37,354 nt of DNA. Origin: a virus. The DNA is taken from IMG/VR virus record IMGVR_UViG_3300036770_005606, positions 1 through 37,354 of that record; one strand, given 5' to 3'. Position numbers and translations under genes: made by a program. Each line of letters opens with the position of its first letter. Position 1 is the first letter of the stretch. This document shows positions 6,745-15,313 of the stretch, piece by piece. The notes beneath the pieces are model-generated. The model saw only the letters and a program-made list of their open reading frames with translations, ran no database searches and was not told the DNA's origin.

Positions 6745-7313
6745 GTTTTCACCCCCCTTGCGCGCAGGTAGCGATAGAGCGTAGCGGAGCTGATATTTAG
6801 CTGCTCGCAGATTTCGCGGGTGCTGAGCTTGTTCTCCTGGTACAAGCTGGCAGCGATGCGTGAAGTAGCCTCCGCCTTTTTGGTCAGGCCCTTTGGCCTG
6901 CCACCTGATTTGCCGCGGCTGCGAGCTGCCGATATGCCGGCCTTTGTGCGCTCCACTATCAGCGAGCGCTCGAACTCCGCCACCGCGCCAAATATTTGAA
7001 AGACCATTTTGCCGGCCGGGGTGCGGGTGTCGATGCCTTCTGAAATGGACCTGAAGTTGATGCCGCGCTGGTGAAACTCCTCAATCAGGCTTATGAGATG
7101 CTTCAGGCTGCGCCCCAGGCGATCCAGGCGCCATACTACCACAATGTCACCAGGCCTGACCACCTGCATGAGCTGTTCCAGCCCTGGACGGTCGGTCTTT
7201 GCGCCCGAGGCTGTGTCTTTGAATATCTGCTGGACGCCTGCTGATTTCAGGGCATCCATTTGCAGGTCAAAGACCTGGTCTGCTGTTGATATACGTGCGT
7301 AGCCTATGATCAT
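6741..7313 (-). CDS. Serine recombinase (resolvase/invertase family)
   Basis: 190 aa. Motifs: MIIGYARIST with catalytic Ser9, DxxSGAKTDRPGL, VVWRLDRLGRSL (active-site Arg residues), GKMVFQIFGAVAEFERSLIVERTKAG (helix E) and a C-terminal HTH (TREICEQLNISSATLYRYL, about 166-184). Length and order match Hin/Gin-type invertases and Tn3-type resolvases. It cuts and rejoins DNA at two short sites through a 5' phosphoserine link. It overlaps dut and the 297-aa gene by 4 bp each, so it is a settled operon member rather than a recent insertion. Its substrate sites are not identified here. Gene inversion or multimer resolution are the options. Confidence 0.93.
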   Translation of the reverse strand: MIIGYARISTADQVFDLQMDALKSAGVQQIFKDTASGAKTDRPGLEQLMQVVRPGDIVVVWRLDRLGRSLKHLISLIEEFHQRGINFRSISEGIDTRTPAGKMVFQIFGAVAEFERSLIVERTKAGISAARSRGKSGGRPKGLTKKAEATSRIAASLYQENKLSTREICEQLNISSATLYRYLRARGVKT

Positions 7314-7807
7314 CCTGCTTTGTGATGTGCTGGAACATTGTCAGCATTATGCTTCGAATCAGAGCTGCCAAAACCACGCTCGCCGCGCTCGCTGGCTTCC
7401 AGCTCGTCCACTTCCACCAGTTCGATGTCAGGCACCGGCATGATGATCAGCTGGGCAACTCGTTCGCCGTTGAAGTACCTTATCCCACGGTTCAGGGAGT
7501 GCTCGTTTGGTATGTACATTTTTACCATAATCTCACCTCTATACCCGCTGTCTATCACTCCGACTGAATTGGCCAACGTCATTCTGGTTTTAAAAATGCT
7601 GGACCTTGGCATAATGAAGCCGGCATATCCGACTGGAATTTCCACAGATATGCCGGTCTTATAAGTGACGCATACAGGGTATGAAGGAAAATCAGTCCCT
7701 GATTCAAAAGAAGTCTCTATGGCATAGAGATCAAAGCCTGCATCGTGCTCATAGGCTTTTGTCGGCAGGATGGCCTGTTCTGACAGACGTTTTACTTTTA
7801 CTTTCAT
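7310..7807 (-). CDS. dut: dUTPase (deoxyuridine 5'-triphosphate nucleotidohydrolase)
   Basis: 165 aa with all five motifs of the trimeric dUTPase family: HDAGFDLYA, PRSSIFKT, NSVGVIDSGYRGEI, GERVAQLIIMP and the C-terminal RGERGFGSS. It hydrolyses dUTP to dUMP and pyrophosphate, keeping uracil out of phage DNA and supplying dTMP precursor. The C-terminal tail after motif 5 is about 18 residues longer than usual (DSKHNADNVPAHHKAG). It overlaps the endolysin and recombinase genes by 4 bp, so all three are translationally coupled. Confidence 0.96.
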   Translation of the reverse strand: MKVKVKRLSEQAILPTKAYEHDAGFDLYAIETSFESGTDFPSYPVCVTYKTGISVEIPVGYAGFIMPRSSIFKTRMTLANSVGVIDSGYRGEIMVKMYIPNEHSLNRGIRYFNGERVAQLIIMPVPDIELVEVDELEASERGERGFGSSDSKHNADNVPAHHKAG

Positions 7808-8415
7808 ACTGCTTCTATTTTTTTGATGGCTTCCACGTGAGCCTGAATGACAGCATCTGCAAAAGTGCTGGTCACCATGATCTTTACTTCCTCCAGGTTG
7901 GAGTAGAAACCGTTTTCCGTTAATATCACCGCGGCACCTTTGGCGTGCTTGTGCAAAAAAAAGCTGGCTGATGACTTAATGCCTCTATCCCTGAAGCCTG
8001 TCTGCTTGACGATGTGCTGCTGGAACACCTGTGCCATCTCCACCTCAACTGCATTGGCGCCGGCTCTGTGCCATACCTCGATGCCTCGTGGAGCAGTCCA
8101 GGAGGCGCCATTGCCAAAGGCATTCGCATGAATCGACAGCAGGACCTTTTCCTGAACAGGCTCAGCTATTTGGTTGAACCTGTTCACTCGAAGCTGCAGC
8201 GAACTGGTCAGGTTCTCCTTCACGCTGTCGGCGATGATGGAGCAGCGAATGCCCAGAGCCAACAGCTGTTCGTGAATGCCCAGGGCGACAAGCCTGTTGA
8301 ATTCATATTCGAGGAACTGCCCTACGTAGGGATGTGGCAGCATGGGTGAACGCTTGCCGGCTTGCCTGGGACCGTGCCCCATGTCAATGGCCCAGTGGTA
8401 CTTTCCTTTGGTCAT
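7804..8415 (-). CDS. Endolysin: N-acetylmuramoyl-L-alanine amidase (Amidase_3 type)
   Basis: 203 aa. Zinc-amidase motifs: IDMGHG (His14), an acidic patch after the FLEYEFN segment, VLLSIHANA (second histidine, about residue 96) and ILTENGFYSN (catalytic Glu). It cleaves the amide bond between MurNAc and L-Ala in peptidoglycan to release progeny. There is no signal peptide, so a holin or another exporter would be needed; the short upstream gene is one candidate. Its start overlaps that gene by 32 bp and its stop overlaps dut by 4 bp. Confidence 0.93.
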   Translation of the reverse strand: MTKGKYHWAIDMGHGPRQAGKRSPMLPHPYVGQFLEYEFNRLVALGIHEQLLALGIRCSIIADSVKENLTSSLQLRVNRFNQIAEPVQEKVLLSIHANAFGNGASWTAPRGIEVWHRAGANAVEVEMAQVFQQHIVKQTGFRDRGIKSSASFFLHKHAKGAAVILTENGFYSNLEEVKIMVTSTFADAVIQAHVEAIKKIEAV

Positions 8416-8638
8416 TTAATCTGCAGTCAAAGAGGTTATGAAATTTTGTGATTGCACTTAATATCTCTGCCAGCATAATGGCACCCACCGTACCGCTGTA
8501 AACAGTTGCATTTCCTTCTTGCCAGGCTCCGTAGCTGGTAAGCAAATCAGCCATGTTTTGAGAGAAGCCAATTGGCAGGTGGACGGATTTGCCGTTAATG
8601 GTCAGCGAGTCGATGTCTTTGATTACTACAAGTTTCAT
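8384..8638 (-). CDS. Hypothetical small protein upstream of the endolysin
   Basis: 84 aa (MKLVVIKDIDSLTINGKSVHLPIGFSQNMADLL...). One moderately hydrophobic helix (GTVGAIMLAEILSAI, about residues 50-64) is too weak to call a transmembrane holin. The C-terminus overlaps the endolysin start by 32 bp. It has its own upstream TATATTTG box, so it begins the lysis/dut/recombinase unit. Its function is unknown; a lysis-control role would rest only on position. Confidence 0.7.
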   Translation of the reverse strand: MKLVVIKDIDSLTINGKSVHLPIGFSQNMADLLTSYGAWQEGNATVYSGTVGAIMLAEILSAITKFHNLFDCRLNDQRKVPLGH

Positions 8639-8702
8639 TTTAGAGTGATTTTAAAAAACGTTGGTTTTTTGAAAACAAACGTCCCTGTTAATGTTGATAC
8701 CA

Positions 8703-8710
8703 CAAATATA
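8703..8710 (-). promoter_or_regulatory. TATATTTG promoter box for the lysis/dut/recombinase unit
   Basis: Minus-strand TATATTTG, a perfect TAnnTTTG box, lies 64 bases upstream of the ATG at 8638 in a strongly A/T-rich leader and downstream of the terminator at 8783-8809. It lacks the GTCCTT element of the other units, so this cluster may be regulated differently. Confidence 0.5.
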
Positions 8711-8782
8711 AGCAATTTGTTTTCATTTTCCTATTTCATTTATCATATTTTCAAAAAAGGTAAAAATGGATACTTTGTAAAA

Positions 8783-8809
8783 CAAAAAAGCCAGGGCAAT
8801 GCCCCGGCT
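8783..8809 (-). terminator. Intrinsic terminator after the tail-tip gene
   Basis: Minus strand: AGCCGGGGC, loop ATT, GCCCTGGCT (one G-T pair), then a run of T. It is placed 29 bases after the stop of the 621-aa gene. Confidence 0.88.
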
Positions 8810-8837
8810 GACAAATAATGCGTAAATTAAACAGCAG

Positions 8838-10703
8838 TTACTTCTCTTGTATAAGCTCCACCAGGGACAGGCCTATGCCCTGGCTGGAGGCTTTGAATTG
8901 CATGCTCTTAATGACGGCATTCACCTGGCCGTCCGGCAGCTTTACCACGCGGCGGGCATTGTCCCATTTTCGGGCGGTCAGGATGTCGGCCACGCTGAGG
9001 CGCATGGTGATGGTCACGGGTTGTCCGTTATTGGTCAACTCCAGTATGACTTTATGATTTTGCTCGTAGATACCGCCCGGGTCGTTAATGTCGAGGCTCA
9101 GGGCGCCCACCGGCGAGCCTGCATAGTTCGTGTAGTCGTGTGAGGCAAAGCTATAGGTCTGGCTGTTGCTGGCCGGCTGCATGCCGCGGTCGAAGAACAG
9201 GCGAAAGCTGAAGGGGTTGTTTCCGAGGCCGCCCTCCGTGCTGCTGCCTGCCTGGTTGATGATGGGAAGTTTTAGCTGGGCATTCACGACGTAGGCAGGT
9301 TGGCTTGAGTAGTGGACTGTGTGAAATGGCAGGGTGATGATTTCCTTGCCCTCGCCCACGACTAATTTAACCAGCTGCGTATTGCTTTCAAATTCGTCCT
9401 CGCTATCGTCGTACTCCAAGGTGTAGCCCTCGCGCTTGTTGCGTGTGGCCGTGTAGTCAGGTTCGCTCTTGTCGGTCCAGTCGATTGGTGTGCCGGTCAG
9501 CTGATCCGCTTTTTTTACAAAGGTCACTGTGGTGCCGGTAATCTTGTACCACAAACCAAAGACAGCGATGAATCGCTCAAGCAATTCTTTCGCTGTCATT
9601 TCAGGCACGTGTTTGTTCAGGTTGATGGTGCTCTGGTAGCCGTTGATGAACTTGGTGGTGTTATCGACGGAAATTTCGTATATGTCTTCAATCAGCTGGT
9701 CAACTGCCCTGTTGTTGAACAGAATCAATTCTTGGACGTCGGCATCGTCAAAGTAGCCGTCCCAAATAGTCACCAGCGAAGTAAAATCAGTGATCCTGTC
9801 AAAAACATACGGCAACTTCACCATGGGAATAAAAGTAGTGGCCCAGCTTGGATCTGCAGAAGGCTGGTTGTTAATTAAGTTGCCACCTACAGCTGCATTG
9901 ATGTAGCTGGTGTAGGTTCTCCGATTGTTTCCCTTATAAAAGTTAAGCCAGTGCAGCATCGGGAAGCAGTGTGAGGCTACCGGCGTGGCATTGATCTCGG
10001 CCACTCTGTTTTGAAATCCTGTTTGCCTGGCCTGTCCGGTAGTGACTACGCTGACCAGGCCAAGCCCTACCAGCGAAAAAATCAGAATAGGGTGCTGATT
10101 GACTTTGTCGCTCTCGAGCTGCAGCTGGGTGTTGCCTGAAGGGTTGTAGCTCATGCCCGGGAAGATGGCGTCGATTGCATTTGACAAGCCGGTAACTATT
10201 TGTGCAGGGGTTTCCCCGGCCGCTGCCGCGTAGGTAATAACATTGCCATCGATGGTGATGGCAAAGGTGTTGGGAGCGCTGAAGAGCAGGTCAAACTTCC
10301 AGACGGCCTTTGGCTGTGGGAAGCTGGCCTGTACGGTTTCCAAAATTTCGTGAATGCGGATGCGCTCCAGGTCATCGAGCAGTGCAGGCACCAGGTTCCT
10401 GTACACGACCCCGATCTCGTCGCGGGTGAACTTCTGCTCATCCAGCTCCAGCACGCCGTTGTCGAAGGGCACGCCTTCGATTTCGAGCACGGCGTCGGTG
10501 TAGGTGGTGATGTTGGAGGAGTTGTCGAGCCGGTTGGCGTAGGAAAGCAAAGAGCGGTTTCGGGGAGTGGCCGGCAGGCTGAATGGAAAGGAATAGAGCG
10601 CCTCGGCTCCGTCCTGGTCGAATAACGGATTGTGCACCGTCAGGGTGACGGCGACGGATGGTGAAAGGTCTAGGTATTCAGAGCCGAGGCGAAGACGGAG
10701 CAT
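8838..10703 (-). CDS. Tail-tip/hub-like structural protein
   Basis: 621 aa, β-rich. The N-terminus (MLRLRLGSEYLDLSPSVAVTLTVHNPLFDQDGAEALYSFPFSLP) is a style I associate with tail-associated proteins of Bacteroidota phages. The mid region includes WLNFYKGNNRRTY, and a LLERFIAVFGLWYKITGTTVTFVKKADQL segment resembles the hub folds that join tail tube to tip. The C-terminus covers ITMRLSVADILTARKWDNARRVVKLPDGQ. It lies at the end of the tail/fibre unit and before the lysis genes. A tail-tip or baseplate-hub role is inferred; no enzymatic motif is visible. Confidence 0.85.
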   Translation of the reverse strand: MLRLRLGSEYLDLSPSVAVTLTVHNPLFDQDGAEALYSFPFSLPATPRNRSLLSYANRLDNSSNITTYTDAVLEIEGVPFDNGVLELDEQKFTRDEIGVVYRNLVPALLDDLERIRIHEILETVQASFPQPKAVWKFDLLFSAPNTFAITIDGNVITYAAAAGETPAQIVTGLSNAIDAIFPGMSYNPSGNTQLQLESDKVNQHPILIFSLVGLGLVSVVTTGQARQTGFQNRVAEINATPVASHCFPMLHWLNFYKGNNRRTYTSYINAAVGGNLINNQPSADPSWATTFIPMVKLPYVFDRITDFTSLVTIWDGYFDDADVQELILFNNRAVDQLIEDIYEISVDNTTKFINGYQSTINLNKHVPEMTAKELLERFIAVFGLWYKITGTTVTFVKKADQLTGTPIDWTDKSEPDYTATRNKREGYTLEYDDSEDEFESNTQLVKLVVGEGKEIITLPFHTVHYSSQPAYVVNAQLKLPIINQAGSSTEGGLGNNPFSFRLFFDRGMQPASNSQTYSFASHDYTNYAGSPVGALSLDINDPGGIYEQNHKVILELTNNGQPVTITMRLSVADILTARKWDNARRVVKLPDGQVNAVIKSMQFKASSQGIGLSLVELIQEK

Positions 10704-10706
10704 AGG

Positions 10707-10967
10707 TTACTCTATTTCGGTTGCGTTGTTGGGCGGTGGCAGTACATTGCCTGCTGTGAGGCGATCGCTAAGGTCTTCGAACACGCCTATGCGTTTGAAG
10801 GACTTGTGGTTCTTGTACTCCTTGCGCATGTTCTGCACGGCCCATTTGTATTTTGCTTGCAAATCCTCTGTGTTGAGTATGCCTTCGATGTTGATGGCAT
10901 GCAAGATCGGCGGCGCCGGATTCGTCTCGGTGAGACGGATTTGAAACAGGATGATCAGTTTTTTCAT
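10707..10967 (-). CDS. Hypothetical small tail-unit protein
   Basis: 86 aa (MKKLIILFQIRLTETNPAPPILHAINIEGIL...). The start looks mildly hydrophobic but is too short and polar for a confident signal peptide. The rest is helical and charged (KYKWAVQNMRKEYKNHKSFKRIG). It overlaps the upstream 79-aa gene by 4 bp (ATGA) and is followed within 4 bp by the 621-aa gene, so it belongs to the tail unit. No family is recognised. Confidence 0.75.
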   Translation of the reverse strand: MKKLIILFQIRLTETNPAPPILHAINIEGILNTEDLQAKYKWAVQNMRKEYKNHKSFKRIGVFEDLSDRLTAGNVLPPPNNATEIE

Positions 10968-11203
10968 TCCTCTGGAATTTCTGCCTCCTGGCTGCCTTCC
11001 TCGTAGGATAGCGTGCCGGTGGCGTGGTTGTACTGTAGCTTGACATCGTCTGGCAGGTACAGAGAAGAGACGTAGCCTGAGACAAGCAGCTCAATGTCGC
11101 GCTTCGTGGCTGCATTGAGTTTTTCGACCTGCTCTACGTAGGCTTGCTGTATTGCAGATATTCCGTTTTGAAGTTTTTGTGGAATTTTTATTTCTTTTGC
11201 CAT
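10964..11203 (-). CDS. Hypothetical small protein with a start region shared with the 153-aa capsid-region gene
   Basis: 79 aa (MAKEIKIPQKLQNGISAIQQAYVEQVEKLNAATKRDIELL...): helical first half, then LYLPDDVKLQYNHATGTLSYEE and an acidic tail. The 21 bases around the start codon (TTTCCGACATGGCAAAAG and three more) are identical to those of the gene starting at 22617, although the proteins differ after MAKE. It lies between a coiled-coil gene and the 86-aa gene, in the tail unit. Its function is unknown. Confidence 0.78.
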   Translation of the reverse strand: MAKEIKIPQKLQNGISAIQQAYVEQVEKLNAATKRDIELLVSGYVSSLYLPDDVKLQYNHATGTLSYEEGSQEAEIPEE

Positions 11204-11225
11204 GTCGGAAAGTTTAAGTTGAATG

Positions 11226-11804
11226 TTACACTATAATCAGCGCGCCGATCGGCACGCCTTGAAATCTTAAAGAGGTGCCCCATACAATGCCTTCGGGCGT
11301 CAACATGCCGTTTGCGATGTAGCCGACGATTTCCTGATAGGTGTTCTTTTTTTCATAGACAGGATCCACCACTGATAAGGCAGCAAGGTCGTTGGAAGCT
11401 TCCTGACGGCTGCTGCGCAGAAATTCGAGTTCCTCCTGCATTTGTGCTTTCTCCTCTCCAAGTTCCATCGGCTCCAGCAGCTTGATCAGTTCCTCAATCT
11501 GCTCGTCGAGGTCTTTTATCATTTGCTCCAGCTCAGTCTTGTCAGCCAGATAAGTATTGTACTCATCCGGGTTGAGGAGCGCGCCGTTGTCGCCGGTTGC
11601 GTCATAGGTTTGGGTGGTCAATTCTTTCACCAGGTTGGTTGTCGCTTTGTCTACCAGGATGAGAGAGATTTTTATTTGCTCTTTGATGTGGTCAATTAAG
11701 TCAACGCGGTAGGACATACCGACCTCGCTCGCCAGGAATAGGGCCTTGCTATATTGGTCAATGGGAATTTCGAGATCCTGTTTCAGGGCAAAAATCTGTT
11801 TCAT
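11226..11804 (-). CDS. Coiled-coil protein of the tail-fibre unit
   Basis: 192 aa, with a long heptad-like central region (about residues 85-140: KTELEQMIKDLDEQIEELIKLLEPMELGEEKAQMQEELEFLRSSRQ) and a hydrophobic, glycine-containing C-terminus (GVPIGALIIV). It sits directly after the 755-aa tail fibre (21-bp gap). The position suggests a fibre chaperone or accessory structural protein. No named family is recognised. Confidence 0.8.
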   Translation of the reverse strand: MKQIFALKQDLEIPIDQYSKALFLASEVGMSYRVDLIDHIKEQIKISLILVDKATTNLVKELTTQTYDATGDNGALLNPDEYNTYLADKTELEQMIKDLDEQIEELIKLLEPMELGEEKAQMQEELEFLRSSRQEASNDLAALSVVDPVYEKKNTYQEIVGYIANGMLTPEGIVWGTSLRFQGVPIGALIIV

Positions 11805-11825
11805 TGTATCGTTATTTTTTGAAAA

Positions 11826-14093
11826 TTAAATTTTGCGCCACTCTGTGCCGTTATACACTAATTGAGCGGCTTCGTACTGCGTGGTCAAAACAAGCGTAGC
11901 AGAGCCGTTGATGTTCTTCCCATTGCCGTCAATCGTCAGGTTGTTGGCCCCGGAGTTGGTGCGCACGATGTAATAGACCTGGCCAGTGACCGGGGCTGCT
12001 GGCAGTGTGAGCGAGAAAGCAGCAGTGGTGGCATTGCCTTCCACGATGTAGTCTGATTTTGTAAGGGTATAGGCGGCCGTCTTGCTGGTGATGTCAACGT
12101 GACGGCCTCCGTTCATTTTTACCACGGCACCGGCCGTAGTGGTGCCCAGGATGGTGCGCTCATTGCTGTCGGTGCTGTCGAGTTGCAGGAATGTGCCGCC
12201 GCCGAGAATGGTTGCAGTGAAAGCATCTACGACATTGTCCTGAACATTCATTACAAACTTCCCGCCTTCCGTCACCTGCCAGACTACGTTGGTGGATGGA
12301 TCCAGGATGCGGAGCTGGTTGTTGTTGGTGTGTATGACTGAAAAGGTCTTGGTGGTGTTGTCGTTCCAGAATCGCAGCTCGGAGGCGGTGCCGGTTGAAA
12401 AGGCGGTGTTGCCGCTGCCTTTTAGCGACAGCACGCCGTTTATCTGGCTCTGTCCGTTGCTTACGAATTTCACACCCGGTGAGCTTTCGCCGATGCCAAC
12501 GTTGCCGTTGTCCTGGACGACAAACAGATCGGTGCCGCCGGCCAGTGCAGAGTTATTGACGGTGAACTTGCCGGAGGCGCCGGAGCTGAGGCCGATTGTG
12601 ACCCATCCCGGCTTTGTGGCGTGGCTGTGTGCGAAGAGGTTGATGGCGCCGCCGTAGTTGGCAGCTTGGGCGCCGGCCTGGATGATAAGGCGGCCGGTGG
12701 CAGTGTTGGTGCCTTCGGTTTGGATGTAGCGGTTAGTGTTGGCGCCTTGTATTTGAAAGTTGCCGTTTATGTCAAGCACTTGGGATGGGGCAATGACACC
12801 AGAGCCGATGCCTAGATTTCCGCGCATATAGTTATACGCAGTGCCATCCATATATAAATTCCACCTGTTAAAATTAGATTCTATCTGACTTCTAAAGCCA
12901 TAAATACTGGTACCTGCAGTCATTGGAGTAACTAAAAATCCTGTATTACTGGTTATTGTTGTTCCTGTCCCTATGTTTCCTTGGTCTGCCCTAAAATGAT
13001 TGTAACCACCCAAGTTAACAGAGGGCCGTGTAATTAATGAGTTCCAATATCCTACTGCTAAACTTGTTACATCAGTTTCTACAGGTCCTAACTGATAAAT
13101 TCCAGACATAATAGTTGCTCCAGTGATAGGAAGATTATTAAGTACATTAGCTAATGTCAGTGAAGTACTATTTAATAATAACCTACCACCTAAATAATTA
13201 GGAGCAGTGCCAGCACCGTATAATCCCCATCTGCTTTGGCCTGTTGCTGATGATAGACTCCATTCTATACTTCTCCAATCAGCTGCTGCTGTTAGTGTTG
13301 GGTTTATGAATAACCCCCTCGTTTGTCCATTTGCTGTACCTGTTTGATTGATAGTGCTTAAAATAGCTATTGTTGCATGTGTATTTGAACCAGTACTTGG
13401 AGCGAAATTGTCATTTAATATAATAAAATTTCTTGATATTGCAGAAGTTGTAGTAGATGCCGGCGCAAATTGAACAGCGGTAGCTATATTAGCATTACCA
13501 TAAACCAAATATCTCCCAACATCAGTCAAGAAAGCAGTGTTCTCACCATTTCGTATAAATCCATTATTTGAAACTCTAAAAAGATTATTCGATAAATTAT
13601 TTTTTATTGTAAAAACATCTACTCCTCCATCACCAACTACTTCAAGTTTTGCCGACGGTGTAATGGTACCAATCCCCACATTCGTCCCGTTGTCAAAAAT
13701 CTGACTATTGCCTTGGGTTGTCGTGCCTGTCCATTTCGATAAATAGTTTGAAGTTCCACTACCCGTAACTATTCCCGCTCCTGCCAATGATGTGGCTCCT
13801 GTCCCCCCATTAGCCACCGGCAGCACGCCAGTCACTTTTGTAGTCAAGTTCACTGCGTTGTTGGCGATCGTCACTACTCCGGTATTGCTCAACATCACAT
13901 CGCCAGATACAGCCACACCAGTGGCTACATTGCTACCATTCCCGACAAATATCTGCCCACTGTTTAAGGTGGTGCCCAGCTTGCCATCCAGCTGGCTTAC
14001 GTTCACGGCGTCACCCGCACTGGTGCCATTAGCAAGGTTCGTCACCTTGTTCGAGGACATGTCTATGTCGGCCAGAAATCGCAAAGTTGCCAT
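11826..14093 (-). CDS. Large tail-fibre/receptor-binding protein
   Basis: 755 aa. The N-terminus (ATLRFLADIDMSSNKVTNLANGTSAGDAVNVSQL) is the common tail-fibre attachment style, followed by glycine-rich β repeats (VLPVANGGTGATSLAGAG, NVGIGTITPSAKLEV, later NVGIGESSPGVKF and LGIGSGVIAPSQVL). Near the C-terminus are ITSKTAAYTLTKSDYIVEGNATTAAFSLTLP and a terminal QLVYNGTEWRKI. The DNA for residues ~104-423 is far richer in A/T than both ends, so the middle was probably exchanged as a module. It probably trimerises and binds the host surface. Confidence 0.9.
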   Translation of the reverse strand: MATLRFLADIDMSSNKVTNLANGTSAGDAVNVSQLDGKLGTTLNSGQIFVGNGSNVATGVAVSGDVMLSNTGVVTIANNAVNLTTKVTGVLPVANGGTGATSLAGAGIVTGSGTSNYLSKWTGTTTQGNSQIFDNGTNVGIGTITPSAKLEVVGDGGVDVFTIKNNLSNNLFRVSNNGFIRNGENTAFLTDVGRYLVYGNANIATAVQFAPASTTTSAISRNFIILNDNFAPSTGSNTHATIAILSTINQTGTANGQTRGLFINPTLTAAADWRSIEWSLSSATGQSRWGLYGAGTAPNYLGGRLLLNSTSLTLANVLNNLPITGATIMSGIYQLGPVETDVTSLAVGYWNSLITRPSVNLGGYNHFRADQGNIGTGTTITSNTGFLVTPMTAGTSIYGFRSQIESNFNRWNLYMDGTAYNYMRGNLGIGSGVIAPSQVLDINGNFQIQGANTNRYIQTEGTNTATGRLIIQAGAQAANYGGAINLFAHSHATKPGWVTIGLSSGASGKFTVNNSALAGGTDLFVVQDNGNVGIGESSPGVKFVSNGQSQINGVLSLKGSGNTAFSTGTASELRFWNDNTTKTFSVIHTNNNQLRILDPSTNVVWQVTEGGKFVMNVQDNVVDAFTATILGGGTFLQLDSTDSNERTILGTTTAGAVVKMNGGRHVDITSKTAAYTLTKSDYIVEGNATTAAFSLTLPAAPVTGQVYYIVRTNSGANNLTIDGNGKNINGSATLVLTTQYEAAQLVYNGTEWRKI

Positions 14094-14117
14094 ATATACA
14101 TTCTTTTTTTTGAGATA

Positions 14118-14138
14118 AGAAAAGCCGGCAAAGCCGGC
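14118..14138 (-). terminator. Possible weak terminator between two tail-fibre genes
   Basis: Minus strand: GCCGGC, TTT, GCCGGC, then TTTTC. The stem is only 6 bp with a 3-base loop and a short T-tract, so it may only attenuate transcription between the 388-aa and 755-aa genes. Confidence 0.4.
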
Positions 14139-14145
14139 AGGTTAA

Positions 14146-15312
14146 TTAGCCAACAACCAGTACACGCACTGTGCGTGTGGCGCCGTTTGCGGCAACAGTC
14201 ACGGTGTTGGTGGTGCTGTGTTTTACTTCGCAGTACAGCTCTTCGTAGGTCGTGTCGTCGTACACGCGCACTGTCACGGAGCGCGTTCCGAGGTTGTGTG
14301 TCAGCGTTTGGGTTCCAGGGCTGTCACCGACGCTAATGGACGTGAACTCGCGGGTCCGCGCCACGTTAGCAGAAGCTACCGGCGTGTAGCCTGGCACGTA
14401 GATGCCGGAAGTGGTTACCTTAATGGTGCTGTCGTCCACCTTCACCTGCAGGCTGTCGGCATTCACGGTGAGGGAGTTGTCGGCAGCGACAACGTCCAGT
14501 GTGTTGCCGGTCTTTGTCATACCGGCGCCGGCAGTAACCTGGCCGGCTCCTGAGAACTGGCTCCAGGTGATGTTGGTGCTGCCGATTGTGCCACCCTGGT
14601 CGCTGGTGCATACCCAGCCGCTGTCGGCGTTGGTAGTGCCCTGCTCCACAAATGTGAAAGCACCCGGCACCTCTGCCCAGTTGTCCATGTCGGTAGCGCG
14701 CGTCCAGGACGAAGCTGCGGCGACATAGATGCCGTTTTCGCTGGCCGTGCTTTGATCCTTCACTAGCACGCGGTCACCGGATACGATGGATACACCGTCA
14801 ATCGTCTGTGCACCAGACAGCGTGATGTTGGCCGTGGTGGCGGCTTTCACCGAAGCTTTCACGTCGATTCCGGAAGCCACGCCGTCCACATAGGCTTTTG
14901 TGGCTACGTGCTGTGCGCTGGTAGGATCTGCAGCGGAAAAATTGCCGCTGCTGTCGCGCAGCACCAGCGTGCTCACGGTGTTGTTGGCAGTGGCATTGTC
15001 CAGCTTGGTTTTGTCGGCAGCAGACAAAGAGCCGGCTGCAGAGGTGGTTGCGGCTGAGATGGACACGGTAGCCACGCCTGTGGTGGCGTTCACGCTGGCA
15101 GCAATCGGCGCGGTGCCTTGCACATCGGTGATGTCGCCATCAATGCGCACCCAGGCGGAGCCGCTGTAGATGTATGGCGCATTGTCGGTAGTATTGAAAT
15201 ATACCTGCCCTGCCACCGGCGAGGATGGCGCGGATGCGAGGTTTTCAATAACCGCTTTCCTTATCTCGTTTTTGTTCAGCTCGAGGTGAGCCAGGTAGTT
15301 GATGGAAGCCAT
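14146..15312 (-). CDS. Tail-fibre protein
   Basis: 388 aa. The N-terminus MASINYLAHLELNKNEIRKAVIENLASAPSSPVAGQVYFNTTDN is a familiar opening of Bacteroidota phage fibres, followed by a YIYSGSAWVRID motif, Ala/Ser/Thr-rich shaft repeats (SGNFSAADPTSAQHVATKAYVDG), a GIYVAAASSWTRATDMDNWAEVPGAFTFVEQGT domain and a C-terminal LTHNLGTRSVTVRVYDDTTYEE jelly-roll-like end. It probably forms a distal tail structure with the 755-aa fibre. It is 2 bp from the 112-aa gene upstream, so the two are tightly coupled. Confidence 0.9.
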   Translation of the reverse strand: MASINYLAHLELNKNEIRKAVIENLASAPSSPVAGQVYFNTTDNAPYIYSGSAWVRIDGDITDVQGTAPIAASVNATTGVATVSISAATTSAAGSLSAADKTKLDNATANNTVSTLVLRDSSGNFSAADPTSAQHVATKAYVDGVASGIDVKASVKAATTANITLSGAQTIDGVSIVSGDRVLVKDQSTASENGIYVAAASSWTRATDMDNWAEVPGAFTFVEQGTTNADSGWVCTSDQGGTIGSTNITWSQFSGAGQVTAGAGMTKTGNTLDVVAADNSLTVNADSLQVKVDDSTIKVTTSGIYVPGYTPVASANVARTREFTSISVGDSPGTQTLTHNLGTRSVTVRVYDDTTYEELYCEVKHSTTNTVTVAANGATRTVRVLVVG

Positions 15313-15313
15313 G

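Noticed and set aside
11826-14093. Diversity-generating retroelement acting on the tail fibre
   Set aside because: No reverse transcriptase gene is present anywhere in the genome and no template repeat was noticed.
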